A stretch of DNA of 64,000 nt from Favolaschia claudopus (Eukaryota; Basidiomycota; Agaricomycetes; Agaricales; Mycenaceae): NCBI GenBank assembly GCA_037176885.1, contig JAWWNJ010000009.1:744001-808000 (forward strand). The letters are read 5' to 3'. Positions 44,444 to 55,586 of the stretch are shown here, one piece after another. The translations under genes were made by a program, and so were the position numbers. Each line of letters opens with the position of its first letter. Position 1 is the stretch's first letter. The notes under the pieces were generated by a model that saw nothing but the letters and a program-made list of their open reading frames with translations, was not told the origin of the DNA and made no database searches.

Positions 44444-47369
44444 ATGGCTGCCTCGGGTGAGACAGAGGTCGTCGAAACTTCAACCTTGGAAAGAGAGAAG
44501 ACTGTCGGGTGCGATGTCCGAAACTGGGCAAACGCGTTTCGGACTAATCGGAGTTGCATGGCTGCACTTTCTTTTACAGTCGCGCACACCGATTGCGCCT
44601 CCCGTGCTGCTCGACGCGTTATTCTCAATGCCGAAACCTTGAAAGCAACCAAACTTTCTACAGGGGATGTTGTCGCCATATCCGGATCAAATTCCAACAA
44701 TTTTGCGGTCGGAATCGCATGGCCTTCATCTGAATTGCATCCCCAATGTACGAATGAACCCCGGGCGGGGGACGCGATATTCTGAAGCTGTCTTTTAAGA
44801 TGTATCGGTATCGACGTCCATCCATCTCACAGCTGGTCTTCAAGACGGCCAGGCTGCGCGTCTCTATCCCTTTCCAAAAACAGCCGCCGGCAACTCCACC
44901 GCACTCCAGCTTCCTGCTCTTAACCAGATCCAGGAAGCCACTGAAATAAGGCTCAAGGAAATTCCTAGGAATAATGTACCTCCGAAACCATTGGCGGCCG
45001 GAAAACGGGGGGATTGGCTCAAACTGCTCTTGCGAGAAGCCTTAGGTGGGTTGCAAATGTCGACTCATTCTAAGTATTGCTCATAAAGAATGCAGTGGAT
45101 CTCAAATATATCACTTCGGAGCAGATACTCGAGGTTACATATGAACAAGAAACCCGTCGTTTTGTTGTGACACCTCCGCATTCTCCGACCCTAGACGATC
45201 TTGAAACCAAACTTGAGAACTTGGCGTTGGCCCAAAAGCGCCAGGTATGGACCGTTGGTTGGGATGCGTCAACATCTATTGTTACGGACGAGACTGCTCG
45301 TCATTCTTCGGTATTTCTAGCTCAATGGAATAGAGTTCAAGTAATCAACTTCATCTTCTTGGCTAGCTCGAGGTAGAGGTCGTTTTACAAGATGAAAAAA
45401 CAGGCTACAGCTCTGTTGGGGGACTCGGCAAGCAGATCGCTGAAATCCGAGACTTGTTGGAAATTCCACTCACCCGACCAGAATTATTCCGATATTTCGG
45501 TCAGTCATCCTGTTTTCAGAAGATCGAGAACAAGCCATTATCTTTGTCGAATAGGTCTAAAACCTCCACGCGGAATACTGCTCCATGGACCTCCAGGAAC
45601 AGGCAAAACTCATTTGGCCCGTGCTATAGCTGCTTCCACCAAATCCGCTGTGCTCATCGTCAACGGGCCTGAGCTTTCTTCCGCATATCACGGAGAGACA
45701 GAGGCGAAACTGCGAGATGTATTCAAAGAGGCGCGTGACAAGAGCCCGTGCATCGTTGTCCTAGACGAAGTAGATGCGCTAGTACCGCGCCGGGAAGACG
45801 GCGCGGGCGGTGAAGTCGAAAAACGCGTCGTAGCTACTCTCTTAACTCTCCTCGATGGAATGGAGGAGGGTGGCGATGAACGAACCAGAGTTGTAGTGAT
45901 TGGGACTACCAATCGGCCGAATGCCATTGACCCTGCGCTCCGACGGCCAGGCCGCTTCGATCGTGAAATTGAGATTGGTACGCCATGGGTATCTGTGTTG
46001 TCCCTATTCGTATTAATGGCTTTTCAGGTATTCCCGATGCCGATGCCCGCCTTTCTATTCTGCAGGTTCTGCTCTCGTCAACTCCGCATTCAATATCCGC
46101 CACCGATTTACTTTCTGTTGCTTCGCGTGCTCATGGATATGTCGGAGCGGATCTGAGTGCTGTCGTGCGAGAGGCAGGAACAATAGCAATCAAAAGATGG
46201 CTTGCTAGCAATCCGGCGGAGCGTCCACAGAATGGGTTGACATTGGCGCTCTCCGATTTGGAGGCATCATTACCCTCCATCCGCCCTTCCGCAATGCGGT
46301 CTGTATTTGTGGAGACTCCTCCCATCCGGTATTCAGAGATCGGCGGTCAAAGCTCAGTCATTCAAAAGCTGCGAGAAGCGGTGGAATGGCCGCTGCTCCA
46401 TCCAGAGTCTTTTTCGCGCCTTGGAGTGAAACCACCGAAAGGTGTTTTGTTGTATGGTCCACCAGGGTGTAGCAAGACAGTTCTTGCACGTGCGTGTGCC
46501 TTCGAGTCCGGCCTCAACTTCATCGCCGTCAAAGGTCCAGAGGTTCCGTTGCATTCCTTCAGGATGCTGCTAGATCCTCATCCAGAAAATAGGTCTTGAA
46601 CAAATTCGTCGGAGAGTCTGAACGTACCGTTCGGGAGATTTTCAGAAAGGCGCGAGCTGCTGCGCCGTCAATTGTTTTCTTTGTGTGTTGCACACTGCAC
46701 TCGTTGAGATCCGGCTCACTAATCCTGCAGGATGAAATTGACGCTTTGGCAACATCCCGAACCTCTTCTGACACGGAATCGGGCTCTTCTCATGAAGGTG
46801 TTCTCACTAGTCTTCTGAATGAGATGGATGGTGTGCAAGAGCTCCTTGGAGTTGTTGTCCTGGCTGCTACAAATCGGCCAGACGCCATTGTGAGAGCAAT
46901 GTTGCGGCGTGATGTTTCGAGTTGATCCCCTGTTCAGGATTCCGCCCTCATGCGTCCAGGACGGCTAGATCGCATCCTATACGTGGGACCGCCAGACCAA
47001 GCAGGGAGAGAAGAGATTCTGCGAATACGGATGAAAGGCATGAGCATAGCGCCAGACGTCGACGTTCCTGAGATCGCAGAGATGGTATATTGGCTTTTGT
47101 TGCGGGTGAAGTATTCTGGCTAACTTGTTGTAGACGGATGGTTGTTCTGGCGCCGAAATCACAGCTCTATGCCAGGAGGCCGCTCTGTTGACCATGCACA
47201 AAGATATGAACGCCACTCATGTGAGAGAATCGTCTCGCCGTTAGATGGTATTGATTTTGGCTGTCAGGTTCCTCATGAGGCATTTGTTACAGCAAGCCGA
47301 GCGTTGAAAAAACAAATTACTCCAGCTGTACTGCGGAAATTTGAGGAGTGGAAGGGGACATTTGTATAA
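44444..47369 (+). CDS. AFG2: AAA ATPase AFG2/DRG1 (SPATA5 type)
   Basis: Hexameric double-AAA ATPase that releases Rlp24 and other shuttling factors from pre-60S ribosomes in the cytoplasm. The start at 44444 gives [19 protein letters not shown]. The N-domain includes [19 protein letters not shown] and [10 protein letters not shown]1: [24 protein letters not shown] (Walker A near 45590), [17 protein letters not shown] (Walker B) and [22 protein letters not shown]2: [24 protein letters not shown], where GPPGCSKT is the usual AFG2 form, then [39 protein letters not shown] and [16 protein letters not shown]. The C-terminal exon gives [28 protein letters not shown]. The gene has many introns, several inside motifs. 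All catalytic motifs of both ATPase rings are present. Confidence 0.92.
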
Positions 47370-47451
47370 TTCTTAGAAAATTTACTTGAGAGCCGTACTT
47401 TCCCGACGGTGCCGTGCTTAACGCCCAGCCTCGTTCAATTCCGCCGATGTT

Positions 47452-47658
47452 GAGTCGGAGTCGCGGAGTCGGAGTCGCGCCTCACCTCAGTCACGCACTC
47501 CGAGACTATACTCTACCACCCCCGGACGAATCCCTCCTACTTACCTCTTCCCTTATTTATCGCCTTTCGGGCACCGCGTCTTAGTAAGTGTACTTGTTGC
47601 CAACTTGTTGCGGTATAGAAATGCTGAAAAAAAAAAAAAAAAACCTCAGTCACGCACT
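47452..47658. repeat. Short direct repeats and poly-A tract upstream of the cullin-repeat gene
   Basis: GAGTCGGAGTCGCG occurs twice in tandem (47452-47465, 47466-47479). ACCTCAGTCACGCACT occurs at 47484-47499 and 47643-47658. A run of about 18 A ends at 47643. These lie in the 5' flank of the next gene and may be promoter elements or slippage products. Confidence 0.6.
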
Positions 47659-47683
47659 TGTCACGCTTTTCGTGAATACCCCC

Positions 47684-48799
47684 ATGTCAAGCTCAGATTC
47701 CAAGGGCAAAGGAAAGGGCAAGGCGCCCGCCCCTGCTCCTCTACCCGCGTCTTCCGGCAGCGCCAATCCTGCGGCCTCGTTATCCTCCTTGTGGGCCTAT
47801 CTGCTGCCAGCTCTGAATCATATCGTCAAAAGCCCAACGAACGATTCGAAGAAGGCTCCCGCTATTGACATTGGGTTCTACGCTGGCATCCACACCGCTT
47901 GCTACAACTAGTAAAGTGGCTGATGCATTCTCCGGCATCTGTGTGTTGACTGGAGCGTTAGTTTCACATCTCAGAGCGAGTCGAAGTCGAATGCTCGATC
48001 TTCTGGTGAACCTGCGAGCGGCACAGACCTCTACGAGCAACTCGACAAATACTATATCGAGGCCGCACGCGAGGTAATGCTCGGGGCCCCCCAAGATGAT
48101 TCCACTCTGGTACACTACATTGTTCCATGCTTCAATCGTTTTTCTGCTGGAGCAACCTCTGTCAACCGCCTTCTGAATTATGTCAATCGACACTACGTCA
48201 AGAGGTAAATGCTTTCCAAATGCTATACATGCGAGCAACGGCTTCTTTACGCAATGTGTTCATTTTCTAGGGCAACAGATGAAGACAAGGGATGGCTTCG
48301 TTTAAACGATGTGCTGGAGCTGGTCGCGAAAACAATCACCGCAGAAGATTCCAGAGAGCAGATATCCGAGAAGTTGAAGGAAAAGAGAACGGAGGAACTC
48401 AAGAAGTGGGGCTATAAACCTGATGGGACTGGAGAGACTATGGCTTCAGCTGAAGCGTGCGCAGAAGCCTCCAGCCCTCCCGAACGTATTATCTCTGTCG
48501 CTGCCCTCGCCCACCGTCGGTTTCGCACCGAAGTCTTTGAGCCCTTGCTTGCTGTTCCTGTAATTAAGGGTAAGAAGGCCAAGAACAAGATCCCTAAACC
48601 CAGCGGAAAATCTACCCCCTCCCCGATACCCAAGGGTCGATTGGCTCGTGCCGTGAAGGAGCTGCTTGAATCCAAGGGAGGGGATGAAGAGGAGAAAGTT
48701 CGAATAGCTAGAGATCTTGCGGCCGCTCTGCGCTTAGTAGGCGTTCGTCCGGACCATCCACTTCGTAAACGCCTTGATAAATTCCTCGCCTCCGCTTAA
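47684..48799 (+). CDS. Cullin-repeat-like protein lacking the cullin homology domain
   Basis: Three exons from the ATG at 47684 (MSSSDSKGKGKGKAPAPAPL). LSSLWAYLLPALNHIVKSP and IDIGFYAGIHTACYN resemble the first helices of a cullin. Exon 2 gives DLYEQLDKYYIEAAREVMLG, DSTLVHYIVPCFNRFSAGAT and LLNYVNRHYVKR, a good match to cullin repeat 1 (compare the YLNRHWV block of CUL1). Exon 3 (about 48271-48799) gives DEDKGWLRLNDVLELVAKTI, then a charged helical stretch, IISVAALAHRRFRTEVFEPLL, a basic linker and KRLDKFLASA. At about 330 residues, it has no Rbx-binding or neddylation region, so it cannot be a normal cullin scaffold. It could bind an adaptor without ligase activity, which is inference. Confidence 0.66.
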
Positions 48800-48880
48800 C
48801 AGGGTGTTTGTCGATATCCACCGCTCGAGAATTTTGTGTGTATGTCAGGGTCCCAAAATAATTACACGGTGTGCCCTTCG

Positions 48881-50793
48881 TCACGAATGCAGGGTCCTCG
48901 CATAGCTCTGTAAACGAGCCCATTCCAACAGCACTGCTGCAAAGTAGCAGTCATTCTGTTCGTCTGTCATGATGCGCTCTGTGAACATTTTGCCAGCCTC
49001 CTGGATCCGTCGGGCTTCGCTCTCGTGCGAAATGGCCCACTTGACCTTCTCCACCAAATCGTCAACATCGGTGACCGGAATATAATGCTCATATGGTCGG
49101 ATCCAATTGTTGAAATACTCTTCGAAAGCGGTCAACTGAAATAAAAACAACACTATCAATGCTACCCTGTCAAAAACATAAGCCGAGGGCACGAACCTTG
49201 AATACCAAGGACCCCGATTTCAGCCACATGAGAAATCGACCGGAAAACGTGTTGCCATCGATATCGAGGAGATACTTGTACTGCAAAATGTCTTTTCTGG
49301 GGACGTTTTTCAACGTGATACCGTATTCCTGGACAATACGACTGCTGTCGCAATCTTTACCGCAGTGGCCTTTGGGGAAACCAGTCATTTTTACGTCCAG
49401 AAGTTCGGGGTGTTTGCTGCCAAGCTCAACCAGTCGAAACCGTGGAAATAGGTGATAATTGTCGCCAATGATGTGCCCACCGTTGCTAGCACCTCGCCAG
49501 TCTACGCTTCTTGGTTGGTGTGGACATGGTAACACCTTGAAGGCGCAAAAAAAAAATCGCTCACAAAGCTGCGGTTTCCTCTCATCCCACGTTATATTAT
49601 TCGGGGGCAGCTTGGGTGACCAGCGCGATTTTCGATAAAAGTACTGGTGATTTACTCTCAAACAAGATCAATGAAGGAACAGAGTCAACTGACTTGGCTC
49701 GGAAAGAGGATGTCGGAGAAGCATGGCGAAATTTTTGTTGAACTCAGAAGTGGCCACAAATCAGTCGTGAAGTCGGAGCTAGAGCTTGATCGCAGAACTA
49801 TATCAAGGCTGTGAATTAACGAGTGCATTCGAAGAGATGAACAGAGCGTTACATGAGATGTTAGAAGTGTCATCATAGGCAAAACCCTTAGCTTTGCTGA
49901 GCAGGCTGCATCCGCTCCGATTCCTGAAAAAGTCTTCTGTTGGGTACGGAGCAAGGTGGAAAGGATTAAGATCTTCGAGTTTCGAAGCCCGCGTGCGCGC
50001 CCCTGGGTCCCGCACGTTGAAGACAACGCGAGGTTCATCTCTTCCATTCAAAAGAAACTCCATATCTGGAAGTAAATGGGCAAACTGAACACGTCAGTGT
50101 CCGAAGGAGTGGCATGCAGGTAGATGTACCCGTCTCAAACCATAGGACAAGTCCTTCGCAAATGCAGTCCCACTGTACGGAGGCATTTCAACAGTGCCAT
50201 TGATAATTCTTATCGCAGTCAGGCCGATTGCTTCTTGCTGTCGTCTATTCAATCCCTCTGTCTCGTTTAGAATCTGGTGGACATGAGATGGAGCTGAAAT
50301 CGGGAGTCGCCATACGCACCATAGCTCTCCCTTTATCTATCATAGCTTGGAAACGCGTTGGATGATCAACAGCCAACTGATAAAATGGCTCAAAGTCACG
50401 GTGAATTTGATCATATTCGTCTATCAGGCATTCATTCTCCCGAGCGAACTCAAACCACCGGTCGAAGTTTTGTGGTGGTGGACGGCCGGCCTTGAGATAA
50501 TAGCGCGCAGTCGCTTCTTCAAGCGTCGTCGACTGTTTCGCAAGAAGCGCGTCCAAGCTGAGCTGAGCCGAGCTCATAGTAACGACTGTCGTAGAAATGG
50601 GATCCAACTCAGAGACCGCATCGTCAGAGCCCGAGAAAATATGTTCTGGTGAGATGGGTATCGGTGGGTGTTGCGGAAACACAGGGAATAAGAGGTGACT
50701 GGCTCTGCCGAGGATGAAGGCCACAGAGAGCCAGAATAGATATCGCCAGGGCCCTCGCATGAGACTTCGACCCCTCAATAGGATGGGGGGCAT
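48881..50793 (-). CDS. GT90/CAP10-family glycosyltransferase
   Basis: Type II Golgi membrane protein of the CAP10/GT90 family; in Cryptococcus relatives act in capsule xylosylation, while most basidiomycete members are uncharacterised. The start at 50793 gives MPPILLRGRSLMRGPWRYLFWLSVAFILGRA, a single signal anchor. Luminal sequence follows: ATARYYLKAGRPPPQNFDRWFEFARENECLIDEYDQIHRDF, then MEFLLNGRDEPRVVF and LPPNNITWDERKPQL. The catalytic core reads YWRGASNGG, HLFPRFRLVELG, KKNVPRKDILQYKYLLDIDGNTFSGRF (approximate, spliced) and LTAFEEYFNNWIRPYEHYIPVTDVDDL. The C-terminal helices GKMFTERIMTDEQNDCYFAAVLLEWARL close the domain, with the stop at 48881. An upstream in-frame start (about 50893) is possible. 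Introns near 49560 and 49690 were not placed exactly. Confidence 0.82.
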
Positions 50794-50934
50794 AAGTGAC
50801 GGCGCGCGAGCAAGGGCCAAACTGAAAGAAGCCAATTGCCTTGGTTGAGGACAAGGTTGAGGAAGAGACAGAAATGCATGCCGCGGCGAACAAGTTCGCA
50901 AACTTTCTCTCAAGATTGGTTATTTTATGTTCTT

Positions 50935-50954
50935 ATTGCGAGCGAAGCGAGCAA
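50935..50954. repeat. 20-base repeat, copy 1
   Basis: ATTGCGAGCGAAGCGAGCAA; an exact second copy lies at 51365-51384. Both are in the same intergenic region. Confidence 0.75.
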
Positions 50955-51206
50955 ATCTACCCTTCACGTGACCGGCTGGGGGCTGAGCTAGGCTGCAAAC
51001 AAGGACAACGCGTACGGATGGTGGCTGACAGGTTTTCAGAGATTAGAAAACCCACTCAAACTCATTCATTTCTGGCTCGAGGTGAACGAAAATTGACCCA
51101 CAAACTCTCCCAGTTGGAGGGCATCTGCTGATACCAAATTCTAAGCAAATGACGCCGGAATGATTGAGTTTGGAATTGCCTGCTTGACCAAGTCATGCTG
51201 ACAAGC

Positions 51207-51227
51207 CTTCGGATCACGTATCCGAAG
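51207..51227. repeat. Inverted repeat around CACGT
   Basis: CTTCGGAT (51207-51214), CACGT, ATCCGAAG (51220-51227): perfect 8-base arms with a 5-base centre, about 415 bases before the GT90 start. It may be a regulatory dyad. Confidence 0.6.
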
Positions 51228-51364
51228 CTTCGCGAGCAGTTCTCGCCTTAGCGGATCCATGTTATTTGTTACTCTGCAACGACCGCGACCTACGGCCGTA
51301 CTACTATCTGGCCGTGGCGGCAGCGTTGTGAGCCCCCTTCAAATAACGGAGGCTCTATATCATG

Positions 51365-51384
51365 ATTGCGAGCGAAGCGAGCAA
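51365..51384. repeat. 20-base repeat, copy 2
   Basis: Exact match to 50935-50954, 410 bases further right. Confidence 0.75.
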
Positions 51385-51716
51385 TCCTTCCCTAAAGCCC
51401 CTTGAAAGTGCACTAAACAAGTACAAATTGTTCGCGTATTGGACGGATATTCAGAATTTCTTAAGCATTTTCAAGCACGCTCAAAACCCGCTATTTCTGT
51501 GAAATTTTTGGTAGAGTTAGTGTTGAGCTATACATCCGTCTCCTACTTTAATGCTGGCACCCAGGGCCCGCTTTTGAATGAGTTTGGCGAAGTCACCAGT
51601 GGCAAGGCGCTGCGTCACGTGCGTGTTTCGGACATTCGGACTTCAGAGCGAGCACACTCGGCGCGGACGCGCAACATACGATTTTATTGAAAGGACAGAT
51701 CGAGGATACATTTCAT

Positions 51717-52979
51717 TCACGTTATGACCACGGTACGTGTCTTCTGAATCTCAAGGCCACGGTCACCGAAATATCGTCCGGAACCGAAGTTCCACTCATC
51801 ATGACCGCGAATCCATTGACCTAAACCAGAGGCAGTAAGCAACACGGTACAAGGGTGAAGAAGTGTAATTACCCAGTCCGTCAATGTACTTGGCCACTTG
51901 GCCGTCGATATCCGTGCCCCACGACGGAAAGCCATTCTTGTTAATCACATCCTCTCTAACACGCAGGAAGTGCTCAACAATCTCGTCATGGTAGTCCGAG
52001 ATCCACTGAATGCCCCCCGCAATGTCGGTGTGCTCGTTGACCATTACCACCGTGACAGCGTTGTAGTCAGCGTCATTGGCAAGCACCTCTTTCTTGTAAG
52101 AGCACATGTCCTAATCGAAAATCCGATTCGATGTCATGACAAGTGAAAACGAGCACACATACGTTGGCCAAGATGATCATGTCCGTCGTGTCTCGATTGA
52201 GAGCGACAATAAGCGGGTGCTTCACGACTTCGTGAGGCAGATCGAGCCCAAGAGTTATCTCGAGAAGGACAAACGCGGGGTCAGAGCCGATATTGTTTCG
52301 GCGGGCCGCGAGATATTCGTTCATTGTGCAGATATACGAATCGGAACGGCGCTCGGCTTGCTCGACAACAGAGTCGAGGTACGTGCGCCAAGTGTTGACG
52401 AAGCGTTCTTGACAGGGCCTCGGAACATCGACAGATGCGCGCCTCCAGAACCTAGAATAGAAGTCAAGGCGTACTCTTCTCTGGTTGGGTGCTGACTTAC
52501 TGTCGCGCGATCTCGCCAATGATGTTTTCGCCCTGCGGCCGAGGATTGTCGGGGTTTTCGATGGCTTCCATGGTAGCATCGCACAGTGCCTTGACGTCCG
52601 AAGGACCCAGTGCGTCAGTGTACTCATCCAGCGTAAAGGTTGTGTGCATCAAATCACAACAACTGCGCAAGTCGTCTGGAAAATTCTCAGCAAAAAGCGA
52701 CACAACCTGCAACAAATCTCACAAAGAGAAGCCTTGGGGAATGTCAACGCAGCGAGCAGACCTGCGCAGATCGTCAGAAATTGAATCACGAGTCCAGTTA
52801 AGCACGGAATTACTGAAATCGCATTTGTTGAACACATGCTGCACTTGGGGGGAGAAGGGATAGAAGCTCTCCAGCCAAGTGACTGACTTCGCCTGGGATT
52901 GACGATAATAAGGACTGATGAGACGATCCCAAGGCCAGTTACGCAGAGTGTGGGGGAGGTGGTAGACTTGTTTGTCCAT
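51717..52979 (-). CDS. Sesquiterpene synthase (Cop/Agro type)
   Basis: Class I terpene cyclase that ionises farnesyl diphosphate to make a sesquiterpene hydrocarbon; the product cannot be read from sequence. The start at 52979 gives MDKQVYHLPHTLRNWPWDRLISPYYR, the standard N-terminus of basidiomycete enzymes (an in-frame ATG further upstream gives an implausible extension). YPFSPQVQHVFNKCDF and AALTFPKASL follow. DLMHTTFTLDEYTDALGPSDV carries the aspartate-rich metal motif as DEYTD. ENIIGEIARQ, FWRRASVDVPRPCQERFVNTW and LDLPHEVVKHPLIVAL lead to NDMCSYKKE, the NSE/DTE metal motif, split by an intron after its Asn. The C-terminus has GIQWISDYHDEIVEHFL and WIRGHDEWNFGSGRYFG (the conserved late motif), ending RTVVIT. 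Confidence 0.93.
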
Positions 52980-53881
52980 TACACAGAAGAGTAGCGGTTT
53001 TGGAGAGTTCCATTGCCAGCTTGTTTTGGTTTTAAACCATCCACGGACGAGTAACATTGTATAATTGTCATATCGGCAGTCTTCAAGACCAACGGTGAAG
53101 TACAGACGACGTTTGCATCATCCACATCCCGCGCCTTCGCCACAATTTTGTACTGTGGGCGTCCTCGGGTTGCCGCTGATCTCTTAGAGTTCGTTCGAGT
53201 CTGCTAGCCTCGGTCGGTGTCGAGATACAGTAGAGACCGGACCGTGTCTGCTGGCTACCATCGAGTTCGCTTGAGCGCTCGCGATTCGAGGCATACATGT
53301 TTCATGAGATATAAAAACTTCCGACGAACAGATAGTGGAGTCTTTGAGCTTCAAGTTGGTGTTCCAGATACACGTACATAAAGCCGCCGAAACGTGGCGC
53401 CCGCCGCCCGTAGTCTTGCGCTAAGAAAGCGGAGGATTGGTCACTTGCTCATCCGTGTTCTTGATTTGAGAAAAGCTAGATTGAACTGAGACTAGGAAAT
53501 GTTGTGCGTGTCCGTGAGTATGAGGCCCTGAGAGTACTGGTTCGAAGCCACAGGGTTCGGTGCACTGAACGGGCGATCCTGTGGTTGTTGCGACTTGTCG
53601 CGCTCCCAGGGTCTTGAACGTTGTGGCCAACTAAAGCTTGAGGTATAGCAGTTCCAAAAAAGATCGTCCAAATTGCGACAAGTAAATAGTGGAACAAGTG
53701 AACTGGAGGCGATGCATGTTGTCCACCGACAGCTATTGCGATGAAAACGAGGAGGCGTCTCTTTGTAACATGTTGAAGAGCTTCACTCAGACAGTGAGCA
53801 TGGAGGTGGACGTGAAGTAACAAGTTGAGTCGGCCGAACATCTCCGGAGACAGTCGATGGAAACAACAAAGACACATAGAC
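52980..53881. other. Intergenic region with an unassigned minus-strand frame
   Basis: About 900 bases with no confident gene. The longest frame (53476-53877, minus, 133 codons) contains hydrophobic stretches (LVFIAIAVGG, LLVAIWTIFFGTAI) and could encode a small membrane protein, but I recognise no family. It starts 5 bases from the edge of the U2 repeat, divergent to U2. Confidence 0.25.
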
Positions 53882-54211
53882 GTGGTCCGTGCGCGCCTGC
53901 TCGCCTATAAAAGCTCGCCACCAACCATCCAGATTCTTTACCACTCTGGCCTTTTGGCTTAGATCAAGTGTAGTATCTGTTCTTAATAGTTTAACCACTA
54001 TTATGCGTGCACCGCACGCATTTCTGGTTATCTAATTTTTGCCGCCCTTGCTTGTCTGCTCTGCTTGCAACAGACGGGCGCGATGACCTTGCCGCTGCAC
54101 TACTGGCTTGTGTCGTCAGGGGATCTTTTTTTTTTTGGATCCTCCGCTCTCCTAACCCTAACCTTAGTTGGGATCAATATATTCAGCTTTGACCGCTCGA
54201 TTTGGAAATTT
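53882..54211 (+). repeat. Dispersed inverted repeat carrying U2 snRNA, copy 2
   Basis: Matches 18556-18882 in the opposite orientation. It includes the shared upstream element, TATAAAA (53906-53912), the RNA, an 11-T run, GGATCC, CCTAACCCTAACCTTAG near 54151-54167 and ATTCAGCTTTGACCGC. Differences from copy 1 include CTTGCTTG/CTTGCTCG and GGCTTGTG/GGCTTGCG inside the 3' hairpins. Confidence 0.85.
53932..54122 (+). ncRNA. U2: U2 spliceosomal snRNA, copy 2
   Basis: Same RNA as copy 1. GUAGUA at 53970-53975 is the branch-point recognition sequence within GUGUAGUAUCUGUUCUU. GGCCUUUUGGCUUAGAUCAA precedes it. Stems IIa and IIb are intact and the Sm site AAUUUUUG is at 54034-54041. The two 3' hairpins end near 54122, just before an 11-T run. 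TATAAAA lies 26 bases before the inferred 5' end, as in copy 1. Nothing suggests a pseudogene: the few differences from copy 1 fall in loops or wobble positions of the 3' half, as far as I can fold them by eye. The neighbouring capping-protein gene converges on it. The short antisense frame MVKLLRTD is not a protein. Confidence 0.93.
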
Positions 54212-54307
54212 CTGCACTGTATCATTTCATCCCACCAGCGACTTAATGTACATTTATGGATTGCAGCGATACAGCAACGATACAGATTAATATAAACTGA
54301 ACACAAT

Positions 54308-55561
54308 TCATGAGCCTCCGAACATTCCCTTGCTTGACGCAAGCTCGGCACCCAGTTTGTATCCTAATACCTGTAGCACTGTTGAGCGAAGAGGCAGTCG
54401 AAATCGAACAATGGTTACCGACCTTGTCCCAATCTATTTTCTGTCGTGTTAATGGCAGTGCTCGGCGGAGGCCTTTGAACGTCTTCTCCCCCATCTCCTG
54501 GTACGCGTCATTGAGGGAAGTTTGGTATTTACCCTCTTCGTCCTCAATCAGAGCTAATATTTTCGACGCAGAAGAAGCCGGAGAAGAGGTCACAACTGCA
54601 GTTGGGAGCGACAATGATATCGTGTGTGTTGTGGATAGTTGCACCTGGCATGACCATGAGTGGGCGCGATGTCAAGAGTTGAAGGGAGCCTACGTTTCCC
54701 TGCTCGTAATAATGTACATTCACCAGCACCTTTCCTTTGACGGTGTTATCGCTCAGGTTGATGATATACTCCGAGCGCCATCTCCCAGCCCTTGCGCGAG
54801 TAAATTTCTGTCTCATCCGACGACCGAAAGATTCGCTCGTACCAGTAATTCGCCGGGTTGTATTTATTGGCCACAATCTGAATGGTAAACTGATTCGTGG
54901 TTTCCTTTGAGGAAAAGACCGAGGTAACACCGTCATGGAAATGGGCCTCAAGGTAGGTTAGCGTGGCTTTCTCCAATGCCGATCTAGAGTGCAAGGCTAT
55001 TGATCTCAAGACGGCAATGGAGCAGAATCAATACGCACCGGAAGGGTTCAGAGTCTGCGTCTGGCTCTACGGGCTGCGAATCAGACGCTTCCTGAAATAC
55101 CGAGTAATCAGAAGTGAAAGTTATGCGGACAGACCAAGCTTGATGTACCAGACTCAGATGGTCGAATAGGAAACTCGTCTTGGATCGTGGATCTATGAAT
55201 CGCTCTTGTCCTTCCCCCGTTGCCTCGACACGGGCTGCGTCACTGACGATCGACTGCGCGTTGAGATGATATTAACCGGGATCCTTTGCGCAGAGGTATA
55301 AACGCGCCTGGTGGTCGGTCCCAGGAACGTCGACCGTCATGAATTGCGTGATATTGTACTCCTTTAGAGATGGCAGAACGCCTTCATGGAGCGAATCGTC
55401 GTCGGAGATGATGTTTCGGACATCTACCGTTCCGCAGGAAGATGTGAGCGGAATTCGAGGGGAGACGCGTGAGCCCGACCATTTAAGACGTCGTTGATCT
55501 CTCCTGGAGGGGATTGAAGTAGAAAGCTGGACGCCGCCTCAATGCGCTCAGCGGGATTCAT
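54308..55561 (-). CDS. CAP1: F-actin capping protein, alpha subunit
   Basis: Caps actin-filament barbed ends as a heterodimer with the beta subunit, in cortical patches and endocytosis. The start at 55561 gives MNPAERIEAASSFLLQSPPGEINDVLN, a strongly conserved beginning. Later exons encode a central region near 55180-55440 and LEAHFHDGVTSVFSS, TIQIVANKYNPANYWYERIF, AGRWRSEYIINLSD, VKGKVLVNVHYYEQGNVGSLQLLTSRP, ILALIEDEEGKYQTSLNDAYQEMGEKTFKGLRRALPLTRQKIDWDKV and, after a last intron, YKLGAELASSKGMFGGS with the stop at 54308-54310. All the CapZ-alpha signatures are present (VHYYEQGN, LRRALPLTRQKIDW). Several exon joins in the middle were not fixed exactly. Confidence 0.92.
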
Positions 55562-55586
55562 GGGCGTCGAGGATGAGTTAAATCGT

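Larger units (their letters stand above)
50794..51716. other. Intergenic region between GT90 and the terpene synthase
   Basis: About 920 bases with no supported gene; it is the 5' flank of GT90 and the 3' flank of the terpene synthase. It holds the 20-base repeat pair and the inverted repeat listed separately. Open frames here have no recognisable domains. Confidence 0.45.
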
